A stretch of 15,760 nucleotides of DNA. It comes from Gammaproteobacteria bacterium (GTDB taxonomy: Bacteria; Pseudomonadota; Gammaproteobacteria; UBA12402). The stretch is taken from contig JANQHY010000248.1 in assembly GCA_028282395.1 (NCBI GenBank), positions 1 through 15,760 of the forward strand, written 5' to 3'. This document shows, in pieces, positions 6,898 through 13,391 of this stretch. The notes beneath the pieces are model-generated. The model worked only from the letters and a program-made list of their open reading frames with translations. It was not told the origin of the DNA and searched no databases. The position numbers and the translations under genes were made by a program. Each line of letters begins with the position of its first letter. Position 1 is the stretch's first letter.

Positions 6898-8298
6898 TTA
6901 ACTCTCTTTACGTGCTACACCGGTTTCCTGTGCTGACTGGCGTACAGCTTGTGCAACTGCCGGCACCACTTTCTCATCAAAAATGCTTGGAATAATATAA
7001 TCAGGCGATAGTGCATTCTCTTCAATGGTATTAGCAATCGCATAGGCTGCAGCCAGTTTCATCTCCTCATTAATGGTACTGGCCTGACAATCTAATACGC
7101 CGCGGAACAGCCCGGGAAATGCCAGGGCATTATTGACTTGATTGGGATAATCACTGCGTCCTGTTGCAACAATTGAGGCGTAGGGCCTAACCAATTCTGG
7201 CATAATTTCAGGTACAGGATTAGCAAGTGCAAAAATAATTGGTTTAGGGTTCATCTGTTGAATATCTTCAACGGATAATATATTAGGACCAGAGAGGCCG
7301 ATAAAAACATCGGCGCCTTTTAAGGCTTCTGCTAAGGAACCCGTTTCGTTATTTGGATTAGTGGTTTCTGCATAATGTTTTTTAGTCTCATTGAGATCAG
7401 TTCTACCTTTGTGTAGCGCTCCATTACGATCACAACCAATAATATTTTTAACGCCCATCTGTTGCAGCATCTTGGTGCAGGCAACGCCAGCAGCGCCAAC
7501 GCCACTAAATACCACTTTTAAATTTTCTGCTTTCTGTTTGGTTAAACGTAGTGCATTAATAAAACCAGCAGCAATAACGATAGCGGTACCATGCTGGTCA
7601 TCATGAAAGACGGGAATATCTAATTCAGCTTTTAAACGCTTTTCGATTTCAAAACAGCGCGGTGCGGCAATATCTTCAAGGTTTACACCACCAAATCCAG
7701 GCGCAAGCTGTTTTACCGCTTTAATAATCTCTTCACTATCCTGAGTATCAAGACAGATAGGAAAAGCATCAACGCCGGCAAAGTCTTTAAACAGCATTGC
7801 TTTGCCTTCCATAACGGGCATAGCAGCTTCTGGGCCAATGTTACCTAAGCCTAATACGGCACTGCCATCACTGACAATAGCAATCGTGTTGCGTTTAATT
7901 GTTAGTTGCCATGCTTTCTCGGGTGTTTCGTGAATCGCTTTACAGATTTTGGCGACACCTGGTGTATAGGCCATAGAAAGTTGGTCACGATGGTTAATCG
8001 CCATTTTACTATTGATCTCAATTTTTCCACCAAGATGGATAAGAAATGTACGATCAGAGAAATTAATTAAGTCAACACCATTAATTTTATTCACGGCTTC
8101 AATAATCTGGTTAGCATGCTCCTCACCTGAAGTGCTAATAGTAATATCATGAATAAAAGCGTGCTCTTTGTTATTAGTTGAATCAATGCCAGAAATGGTT
8201 CCATTCAGAACCGTAATCTGTTCAGTAATTTGAGCGAGTGTTGTCTCTTCGGTAAGTTTTAATCGAAGAGTAATAATGTTGCCTATTTCTGCTGTCAC
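6898..8298 (-). CDS. Malic enzyme with N-terminal ACT domain (malate dehydrogenase, oxaloacetate-decarboxylating)
   Basis: A 466-residue enzyme that oxidatively decarboxylates L-malate to pyruvate and CO2 with NAD(P)+, linking C4-dicarboxylates to pyruvate and gluconeogenesis. Residues about 7-85 form an ACT-type regulatory domain (GNIITLRLKLTEE at its start), often an allosteric amino-acid sensor. The catalytic part follows: Y111 in MAYTPGVAKI, K166 in MEGKAML, metal ligands E209-D210 in NLEDI and D234 in HDDQHGTA, and the dinucleotide-binding loop SGVGAAGVACTK (265-276). The start is GTG at 8298 with GGGGAAAG (8310-8303) upstream. It is a single-function malic enzyme, without the phosphotransacetylase-like extension of MaeB. 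The cofactor cannot be read securely from the sequence. A dicarboxylate-family symporter in the same window suits use of imported C4 acids, but the two are not an operon. Confidence 0.95.
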   Translation of the reverse strand: MTAEIGNIITLRLKLTEETTLAQITEQITVLNGTISGIDSTNNKEHAFIHDITISTSGEEHANQIIEAVNKINGVDLINFSDRTFLIHLGGKIEINSKMAINHRDQLSMAYTPGVAKICKAIHETPEKAWQLTIKRNTIAIVSDGSAVLGLGNIGPEAAMPVMEGKAMLFKDFAGVDAFPICLDTQDSEEIIKAVKQLAPGFGGVNLEDIAAPRCFEIEKRLKAELDIPVFHDDQHGTAIVIAAGFINALRLTKQKAENLKVVFSGVGAAGVACTKMLQQMGVKNIIGCDRNGALHKGRTDLNETKKHYAETTNPNNETGSLAEALKGADVFIGLSGPNILSVEDIQQMNPKPIIFALANPVPEIMPELVRPYASIVATGRSDYPNQVNNALAFPGLFRGVLDCQASTINEEMKLAAAYAIANTIEENALSPDYIIPSIFDEKVVPAVAQAVRQSAQETGVARKES

Positions 8299-8335
8299 AA
8301 TTCTTTCCCCTGTGCGTAAGTTACTTGATTACGCT

Positions 8336-8364
8336 ATAGTAGCTATATTCGTAAGCTGTGCCAA
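8336..8364 (-). promoter_or_regulatory. Predicted sigma70 promoter of the malic enzyme gene
   Basis: On the reverse strand, TTGGCA (8364-8359) and TACTAT (8341-8336) are 17 nt apart, matching consensus at 5/6 and 4/6. Transcription would begin near 8329, about 31 nt before the GTG start. Confidence 0.5.
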
Positions 8365-8483
8365 CTAAAATATGTAATTTTTATCATTTTAGCTGTATTA
8401 TTATTTTGTTTGAGAGCACATTTTTTTAAAGATTCTTTAGTAGAAATAACTAGATAGCCCCTTACAGGGTAGTAGGTCTTATC

Positions 8484-8513
8484 TTACAAAAATAATTAAT
8501 TTTGTGCTATATA
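8484..8513 (+). promoter_or_regulatory. Possible promoter of the response regulator gene
   Basis: TTACAA (8484-8489) and TATATA (8508-8513) have 18-nt spacing. The region is so A+T-rich that other choices are possible. The remaining part of the 300-bp gap (8365-8483) is A+T-rich with no gene or RNA that I can recognise. Confidence 0.3.
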
Positions 8514-8557
8514 TTCTTTTCAAGAATTTATTTAAACTTCAATCTTCTAGTGAAGAT
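8513..8557 (+). promoter_or_regulatory. Two perfect hyphenated palindromes upstream of the response regulator
   Basis: ATTCTT-TTC-AAGAAT (8513-8527) and ATCTTC-TAGT-GAAGAT (8542-8557) lie 42-86 nt before the start codon, next to the possible -10. They could be protein-binding sites or leader hairpins. Neither is followed by a T-run, so they are not terminators. Confidence 0.35.
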
Positions 8558-8598
8558 GTAATACCAATGAGTCTGAACAATATAAGTGGAGATTAATT

Positions 8599-9009
8599 AT
8601 GAGCAGCATAGCAAAAATACTTGTTATTGAGGATGTGAAGTTTGCCCAGAGTGCGCTGATTTCTATGTTACAAAGATTTAATTGTGACGTTGATGGAGCA
8701 AGCGGGGGTCGCGAGGCAATAGAAAAAATCGCAGAAAATAAATATGATCTAATTCTCGCTGATGTTGATTTGGATGACATGGAAGGTATGACTATTGCTG
8801 AAACTGTTCGTAATAGTGAACAAGAAAGTGGAGGCCATGTGCCAATTGTTGCGCTAACAGCTTATGGCGACAACTTCTTCAGGGAAAAAGCTTTGGCTAG
8901 TGGTATGGATGATTTTTTAGTTAAACCATTAACATTCGATACCGCGCAAATTCTACTAAATAAATGGATTAAGAATAAGCAGCCACAACACGCTGACGAA
9001 CGCGAATAG
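8599..9009 (+). CDS. Single-domain response regulator (CheY-like receiver)
   Basis: A 136-residue stand-alone receiver domain. The conserved phosphorylation pocket is present: acidic pair E11-D12 in LVIEDVK, phospho-acceptor D55 in LILADVDLDDM, T87 in VALTAYG, and K109 in DFLVKP. The residues after about 122 (KWIKNKQPQHADERE) are a short polar tail, so there is no DNA-binding or enzymatic output domain. Such proteins act as phosphorelay intermediates or by binding a partner protein. The sequence resembles the receiver modules of hybrid sensor kinases. No histidine kinase or Hpt protein is encoded in the window, so its partner is elsewhere. The ATG has GGAG (8588-8591) 7 nt upstream. It converges with the carboxylesterase, leaving only 19 bp with no obvious terminator. 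Confidence 0.92.
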   Translation: MSSIAKILVIEDVKFAQSALISMLQRFNCDVDGASGGREAIEKIAENKYDLILADVDLDDMEGMTIAETVRNSEQESGGHVPIVALTAYGDNFFREKALASGMDDFLVKPLTFDTAQILLNKWIKNKQPQHADERE

Positions 9010-9028
9010 AAAAAGTTGCTTGATTCAT

Positions 9029-9700
9029 TTAATAGAGACTCGTTAGCCAGACCGCCATTGCTTGCATCTCTTCGGGGCAGGTCGTATGAGCGATCGGATA
9101 GTCATGCCATTCGACGCGATAATGATGGTTGCTTAAGTAGTTGCGAGTCTGTTTACCCCAATCATATTGCACAACATTGTCTTGTTTGCCATGAGCAATA
9201 AAAATAGGTAGTGCTTGATTGGCTGGCGCTAAGTTAAGTAATATCTGCTCAGCAATGGGTAAGTAGCAAGAGAGCACGGCAGCACCGGCAAGTGGTTGAG
9301 GATGTTGCAGTGCCGCTGCTAAAGCTAATGCACCGCCTTGAGAAAAACCGCCAATAATAATTTTATCGCTGCTGATACCGCGATCATTTTCACGCTGGAT
9401 GAGCTCGTTAATCCAGCCTTGTGCCCGAGCAATGCCTTGACTGTCCTGCGGACTATCTTCAGCTAAGCCATAAATATCGTACCAAGAAGGCATCTCCATA
9501 CCCATATTAAGTGTTACACGCTGTACTGGCGCGTGAGGAAAGATAAAGCGTAGCCCCAGTTGATTATTGAGATTGAGCTGTGTTGCCATAGGGACAAAAT
9601 CATGGCCATCGGCACCAAGACCGTGTAGCCAGATAAGGGTTTTTTTTACTGTGGCATCAGGGTTGATTTCTTCAAATTTTAAAAAAGGTTCTATTGACAT
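9029..9700 (-). CDS. Carboxylesterase/lysophospholipase (phospholipase/carboxylesterase family)
   Basis: A 223-residue alpha/beta hydrolase of the bacterial esterase II/acyl-protein-thioesterase-like family, which hydrolyses short carboxyl esters and possibly lysophospholipids or acyl-thioesters. It starts with the family pattern TLIWLHGLGADGHDF (21-35), which forms the oxyanion region. The nucleophile is S120 in GGFSQGGA, the acid D174 in HGKQDNVV and the base H205 in YPIAHTTCPEE. The length is typical. The ATG at 9700 is chosen because GAGGA (9710-9706) is close upstream and homologues begin near here; the longer reading from 9772 adds a basic, unlikely extension. There is no signal peptide, so it is cytoplasmic. 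TATCATGATA (9713-9722), a perfect palindrome, lies just upstream of the ribosome-binding site. Confidence 0.93.
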   Translation of the reverse strand: MSIEPFLKFEEINPDATVKKTLIWLHGLGADGHDFVPMATQLNLNNQLGLRFIFPHAPVQRVTLNMGMEMPSWYDIYGLAEDSPQDSQGIARAQGWINELIQRENDRGISSDKIIIGGFSQGGALALAAALQHPQPLAGAAVLSCYLPIAEQILLNLAPANQALPIFIAHGKQDNVVQYDWGKQTRNYLSNHHYRVEWHDYPIAHTTCPEEMQAMAVWLTSLY

Positions 9701-9777
9701 GTTAATCCTCTTTATCATGATATTATTTATTGCTATGCGTCTATTACTAATGCGGCGCGTTAGCACTTGCACTCTAG

Positions 9778-9796
9778 GGAAGATGGCAGCTCTTCC
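9778..9796. repeat. Perfect inverted repeat GGAAGA-N7-TCTTCC
   Basis: A short hairpin-capable repeat in the divergent region between the carboxylesterase and the L,D-transpeptidase-like gene. It lacks a T-run, so a terminator role is unlikely. An operator is possible but unsupported. Confidence 0.3.
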
Positions 9797-9880
9797 TCTA
9801 AGAATCGCGATCGCATTGCCACAGTAACTCTCGCCGAGAATTCCTGGCGCTATGAGTTAGTTATCTAGCAAAAAACTCTC

Positions 9881-9886
9881 TATAAT
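9881..9886 (+). promoter_or_regulatory. Consensus -10 hexamer close to the L,D-transpeptidase start
   Basis: A perfect TATAAT ends only 8 nt before the ATG at 9895. If used, transcription would start at or within a few bases of the start codon, giving a nearly leaderless mRNA. The -35 region (TTAGTT at 9857-9862, 18-nt spacing) is poor, and no Shine-Dalgarno sequence is visible. Confidence 0.35.
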
Positions 9887-9894
9887 AAGTTATT

Positions 9895-10389
9895 ATGAAA
9901 ACGAAATATTGGATACATGTCAATGGCAGTGAGCAGACTTTGACGCTAAAGCGAGCAGAGGAGGTGATAAGTTGTTATCCAATTTCAACGGCAAAACGTG
10001 GCTTTGGTGAACAGAATGGTTCGGAAATGACGCCGCGTGGTTGGCATGAGATTCATAGCAAAATTGGTGGCGGCATGGCAATCAATACGGTATTTATTGC
10101 GCGCCAACCAACTGGCGAGCAGTATACCGCCGAATTAGGGCAACGTTATCCTGAGCGTGATTGGATCCTCAGCCGCATTCTCTGGCTTAATGGTCTGGAG
10201 GAGGGCAAGAATTGCGGTGGTCTGGTTGATACCTATAATCGCTATATTTATATCCATGGTATGCCTGATAGTCGGCCATTAGGGCAACCCGTATCACGTG
10301 GCTGCATCTGCATGACCAATCAAGATATCATTAAGCTGTTTGACCAGGTTGAGCAGGGCTGTCGAGTCTTCATTGAAGAGGGGATTTAG
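9895..10389 (+). CDS. L,D-transpeptidase-like (YkuD) protein with altered active-site motif
   Basis: A 164-residue YkuD-domain protein. Members form 3-3 peptidoglycan cross-links or attach proteins to the wall, using a catalytic cysteine. The fold is recognisable from YPISTAKRGFGEQNGSEMTP (28-47), RDWILSRILWL and the catalytic segment YIHGMPDSRPLGQPVSRGCICM (119-140). H121 and C137 are present. The usual end of the motif is S-H-G-C-[IV]-R-M, whereas here it reads S134-R135-G-C137-I-C139-M, so both the variable His and the more conserved Arg are changed. No signal peptide or lipobox is seen, as in the short YkuD subgroup to which it appears to belong. Expression may be weak or leaderless, since no Shine-Dalgarno sequence precedes the ATG. 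The gene is otherwise intact. It may be an active variant or an enzyme drifting out of function. Confidence 0.85.
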   Translation: MKTKYWIHVNGSEQTLTLKRAEEVISCYPISTAKRGFGEQNGSEMTPRGWHEIHSKIGGGMAINTVFIARQPTGEQYTAELGQRYPERDWILSRILWLNGLEEGKNCGGLVDTYNRYIYIHGMPDSRPLGQPVSRGCICMTNQDIIKLFDQVEQGCRVFIEEGI

Positions 10390-10412
10390 TTGCGTAAATC
10401 GTTGTAACGCCC

Positions 10413-10441
10413 TTGACTTAGCGCTTGTAATGGTCTAGCAT
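10413..10441 (+). promoter_or_regulatory. Predicted sigma70 promoter of the ABC importer operon
   Basis: TTGACT (10413-10418) and TAGCAT (10436-10441) are separated by 17 nt, matching consensus at 5/6 and 4/6. The transcription start would be near 10448, about 38 nt before the ATG at 10486. The -10 lies inside the palindrome listed next. Confidence 0.5.
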
Positions 10442-10445
10442 TACA
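10426..10445 (+). promoter_or_regulatory. Operator-like palindrome over the -10 of the ABC operon
   Basis: TGTAATG-N6-CATTACA is a perfect 7-bp inverted repeat (10426-10432 and 10439-10445). It covers the 3' half of the promoter spacer and the -10 hexamer and would block RNA polymerase if bound. With a one-base bulge, pairing extends by GCT/AGC on each side. The shape suits a dimeric repressor. Its identity cannot be read: it resembles, but does not match, TyrR boxes (TGTAAA-N6-TTTACA). Confidence 0.5.
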
Positions 10446-10485
10446 GCTTAGTAATGAATAGACTAACAAAAATGGGAGGCAATTG

Positions 10486-11472
10486 ATGAAGGTTCGGCGT
10501 CTAGCAACAGCAATTTGTGGCGTTTTCATGCTTGTGGTTACGTCTGCAACAATGGCAGCGCCTATTAATCGTCATCCACCTGTTGTGATTGGCGTTGTTG
10601 TCCCGGTACAGATCGAAGCGATGAAAGAGATTGTTGCTGGTTTTACCTCAACATTACGCAAAGAATATCCAGGTAAAGTCACTTTCATCGTGCAGAATGC
10701 GCAAGGCGATATTAATTTGCAGCGTACTATTATCCAACAGCTTAAACAGCGTCATGTTAATGTTATTGTGCCAATTGGCACAGTTGTCACTGAGATGACG
10801 ATTAACATGGTAAAACATACGCCTATTGTCGCACTCGCAGCTGTATACAGTGATAAAGAGCGTTTAGCGCAACGGCCACGTAATACTACCAATGTTTCCG
10901 ATGAGATTATCCCTGCTAAACAGTTTGCTTTCATGCAGCAGGCACTGCCAAAAATCCATAAAATTACATTAATACATAGTAGCGATCCGCATGCGTTCAG
11001 TGATGCCAAAGCAGCAGAGAAGGCTGCCAAACAGTATGGCCTAACAATACAGAATTTGATGGTACAGCAGTTGCCAGATCTCTATACGATAGGGAAGCGG
11101 GTTGATAAGGATAGCCAAGCAATTTTTGTCTTAAAAGATGAGATGATTGTTAGTGGCATTCGCACCTTGGCGCATGATGCTGAGCAGCGCCATATCCCAT
11201 TAATTGCTTCTGATGATGGCTCCGTGCAGAAAGGTGCGGCATTAGCTATTGGTGTTGAAGAGTCCCAAATTGGTATTGATGGTGCCAAGCTAACGCTTCA
11301 GGTGCTTAAGGGCAAGCCCGTATCAGAAATTCCTGTCAAAATGATGGATCATTATAAACTTTTTATTAATGCTCAAGCTGCAAAGAAACAGGGTGTCGAT
11401 GTTGCAGCATTAAGGAAAGCAGCGACTCATGCTGGATACCCGGTTGTGATGATGAAAGGAATAGGGGCTTAG
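10486..11472 (+). CDS. ABC importer substrate-binding protein (TrpX-like, ABC_sub_bind family)
   Basis: A 328-residue periplasmic binding protein of the PF04392 type. It has an N-terminal signal peptide (basic MKVRRL, hydrophobic core, cleavage near ATMAA, 21-25) and no lipobox cysteine, so it should be soluble. The mature protein starts with the strand VVIGVVVPVQIEAMKEIVAGF. The Rossmann-like lobe pattern continues with VTFIVQNAQGD, NVIVPIGTVV, KITLIHSSD and IPLIASDDGSVQKGAALAIG, all characteristic of this family. The family's best-studied systems carry aromatic amino acids such as tryptophan, but the ligand here is not established. The ATG at 10486 is preferred over TTG at 10483, because GGGAGG (10474-10479) is then at 6 nt. 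It is the first gene of a three-gene operon with the permease and ATPase. Confidence 0.9.
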   Translation: MKVRRLATAICGVFMLVVTSATMAAPINRHPPVVIGVVVPVQIEAMKEIVAGFTSTLRKEYPGKVTFIVQNAQGDINLQRTIIQQLKQRHVNVIVPIGTVVTEMTINMVKHTPIVALAAVYSDKERLAQRPRNTTNVSDEIIPAKQFAFMQQALPKIHKITLIHSSDPHAFSDAKAAEKAAKQYGLTIQNLMVQQLPDLYTIGKRVDKDSQAIFVLKDEMIVSGIRTLAHDAEQRHIPLIASDDGSVQKGAALAIGVEESQIGIDGAKLTLQVLKGKPVSEIPVKMMDHYKLFINAQAAKKQGVDVAALRKAATHAGYPVVMMKGIGA

Positions 11473-11484
11473 GAGCAAAAAAGC

Positions 11485-12372
11485 ATGTTACAACTCTTAC
11501 TGTCAGCGCTACAACAAGCGTTGGTATTTCTACCACTAGTATTGGGCATTTATATCAGTTATAGCATATTGGCGGTGACTGACCTTACTGTTGATGGCAC
11601 TTTTGTTTTAGGCTCTGCGGTATTTGCGCGTTTGGTTAGTGCTGGTGTCGACCAATGGACGAGTATGGTGTGTGCAGTATTAGCTGGCATTATTGCAGGG
11701 ATCATTGTTACCATTATGCAGCGTGTGGCCAGAATTGATTCGTTAATTGCTAGTATTTTAGCAGTCTTTATGCTCTATAGCGTCAATTTTGATGTGATGG
11801 GGCAGCCCAATATTAGTCTATTGCAGAGTAATAGTATTTTGTCAGCATTGCAAAATAACCATCCATTAGGGTTGTGGTTAACGCTATTATTTTTTATTGG
11901 GATATTAATGTTACTTATCGTATTGCTACTACATAGTCGCGCAGGACTGTTTCTACGTGCTTATGGTAATAATGTTGGGCTATTGCGTAGTTTTGGTTGC
12001 TCAACCAATCTTATGTTGGCAGTAGGTTTAGGCTTGGCGAATGGCTTAGCTGCTTTGTGTGGCGTGATGACCGCTCAAATCAACGGTTATGCCGATATCA
12101 ATATGGGCATTGGTCAGGCCTTAACTGCAATTGGGTCTGTTGTGATTGGGTTAAAATTAGTGCACACGCTATTTTATCGGCGACCACAATTTAATGCATT
12201 GGTTGATGGTTTTGCCTGCCTGTTGGGTAGCTATATCTACTTTCTTGCATTGAATCTATTTCTCTATATTGGCATTAACCCGATTAATCTTAAACTGGTT
12301 TTAGGCCTGCTAATTGTTTTCTTTCTTGCTACTGCACGCTATTCACGTGGACAGCAGGAGGCGTTTTCATGA
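11485..12372 (+). CDS. ABC importer permease (TrpY-like, branched-chain permease superfamily)
   Basis: A 295-residue integral membrane protein with about eight or nine hydrophobic segments (near residues 4-30, 36-53, 58-78, 85-103, 128-149, 173-196, 207-226, 240-263 and 268-285). The segment TDLTVDGTFVLGSAV (32-46) is a hallmark of the permeases that pair with ABC_sub_bind proteins. INMGIGQALTAIGSVVIGLKL (205-225) is the probable coupling region to the ATPase. AGGAGC (11471-11476) provides the ribosome-binding site, 12 bp after the substrate-binding gene. The last bases overlap the ATPase gene by ATGA. A homodimer would form the channel, since no second permease is present. Confidence 0.92.
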   Translation: MLQLLLSALQQALVFLPLVLGIYISYSILAVTDLTVDGTFVLGSAVFARLVSAGVDQWTSMVCAVLAGIIAGIIVTIMQRVARIDSLIASILAVFMLYSVNFDVMGQPNISLLQSNSILSALQNNHPLGLWLTLLFFIGILMLLIVLLLHSRAGLFLRAYGNNVGLLRSFGCSTNLMLAVGLGLANGLAALCGVMTAQINGYADINMGIGQALTAIGSVVIGLKLVHTLFYRRPQFNALVDGFACLLGSYIYFLALNLFLYIGINPINLKLVLGLLIVFFLATARYSRGQQEAFS

Positions 12373-13121
12373 CGACGCCACTATTGCAGCTTAATCAGGT
12401 TGAGTTTACTTCTCCGCTGCGCGACAAACCCCTTATTGATAATGTTAGTTGTCAATTGCTACCCGGTGATTTTGTTATTTTATTAGGTAGTAATGGTTCG
12501 GGGAAAAGTACACTCATTAAGTTAATTAATAAAAGTTACCGCTTTAACCATGGATCGATTGAGTTTAATGGCGAGAATATTCATCGTATTGATCGGCGCG
12601 TTTTTGCCCGTGCAGTAGTTACCTTGACACAATCAACCGAAGCGTCATTATTTAATCAGATGACTATTGCAGAAAATGGCTTATTATGGGAGATGCGTAT
12701 GTGTGGATTGCCGCTTAAATCAACTAAGCGGATACGCATCGCTGAATTGCGCAACTATCTTGAGCAGTTTCACGAACGTTTAGCGGAGCGTATTAATGTA
12801 CCAGTGAACCGCTTATCCGGCGGTGAGCGACAGATTCTTATTCTGGCCTTATGTCTACGTTATCAACCACAGCTTTTACTGTTAGATGAACATACGAGTG
12901 CGCTTGATCCCAAAACGGCTGAACGGATGATGGAGCGTACGTATGCAGAGGTAACAAAGCGTCATGTCAGCTGCATTATGACGACGCATAATCTTGATTT
13001 TGCGCTACGCTATGGTAATCGCTTACTTGCTATTCATGATGGTGAGATTATCCATGATCTCTCAGCGGAAGAGAAAAGTAAAATGTCACGGCAACAACTA
13101 CTCGAAGATTGTTACTTATAG
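12369..13121 (+). CDS. ABC importer ATP-binding protein (TrpZ-like)
   Basis: A 250-residue nucleotide-binding subunit. All ABC motifs are intact: Walker A GSNGSGKST (40-48), Q-loop Q88 in VTLTQST, signature LSGGE (149-153), Walker B LLLLDE (169-174), D-loop SALD (177-180) and switch H207 in IMTTHNLD. Here Glu174 is followed by HTSALDP, the usual arrangement being EPTSALDP or EHTAALDP in this subgroup. The start ATG overlaps the permease stop (ATGA), implying translational coupling and equimolar production. It completes the three-gene importer. The C-terminus ends shortly after the ABC domain with no regulatory extension. Confidence 0.95.
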   Translation: MTTPLLQLNQVEFTSPLRDKPLIDNVSCQLLPGDFVILLGSNGSGKSTLIKLINKSYRFNHGSIEFNGENIHRIDRRVFARAVVTLTQSTEASLFNQMTIAENGLLWEMRMCGLPLKSTKRIRIAELRNYLEQFHERLAERINVPVNRLSGGERQILILALCLRYQPQLLLLDEHTSALDPKTAERMMERTYAEVTKRHVSCIMTTHNLDFALRYGNRLLAIHDGEIIHDLSAEEKSKMSRQQLLEDCYL

Positions 13122-13147
13122 TGGCAAATAGCATCTAACTTATTCTG

Positions 13148-13181
13148 ACAAGGGTAGTCTTAGCCCTTGTACGCATTTTTT
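13148..13181 (+). terminator. Hairpin with T-run after the ABC operon
   Basis: ACAAGGG (13148-13154) pairs perfectly with CCCTTGT (13164-13170) across a 9-nt loop. It is followed after five bases by TTTTTT (13176-13181). The stem-to-T-run distance is slightly long, so termination may be partial. From here to 13308 the sequence is A+T-rich with no gene visible. Confidence 0.55.
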
Positions 13182-13308
13182 AATACCCCATGTGATGATC
13201 TGGCTAATCATTCATAAGTATTAATTGATATAGATAATACAATCAGTTAGGCATTTTTAGTTAATCCTCATTAAGATATTGATAAATAAAAATAAAATAT
13301 AGAAAAAT

Positions 13309-13337
13309 TTGACTGCTAACAAGAATTATCGTATAAT
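13309..13337 (+). promoter_or_regulatory. Strong predicted sigma70 promoter of the coiled-coil protein gene
   Basis: TTGACT (13309-13314) and a perfect TATAAT (13332-13337) have an ideal 17-nt spacer, the best promoter match in the window. Transcription would start near 13344, giving a leader of about 48 nt. The octamer TTACAGGG occurs twice in that leader, at 13348-13355 and 13376-13383. Confidence 0.7.
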
Positions 13338-13391
13338 AAATAATCTCTTACAGGGGTGGATAAAAAAAACGATTTTTACAGGGTGTTAAGC

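Noticed and set aside
9010..9028. Terminator between the response regulator and the carboxylesterase
   Set aside because: The 19-bp gap contains neither a hairpin nor a T-run for either strand.
10426..10445. Naming the palindrome a TyrR or TrpR box
   Set aside because: TyrR boxes have TGTAAA-N6-TTTACA; here the same arms would be 8 nt apart and differ in sequence. The TrpR half-site ACTAG is absent. Only an unnamed operator is supported.
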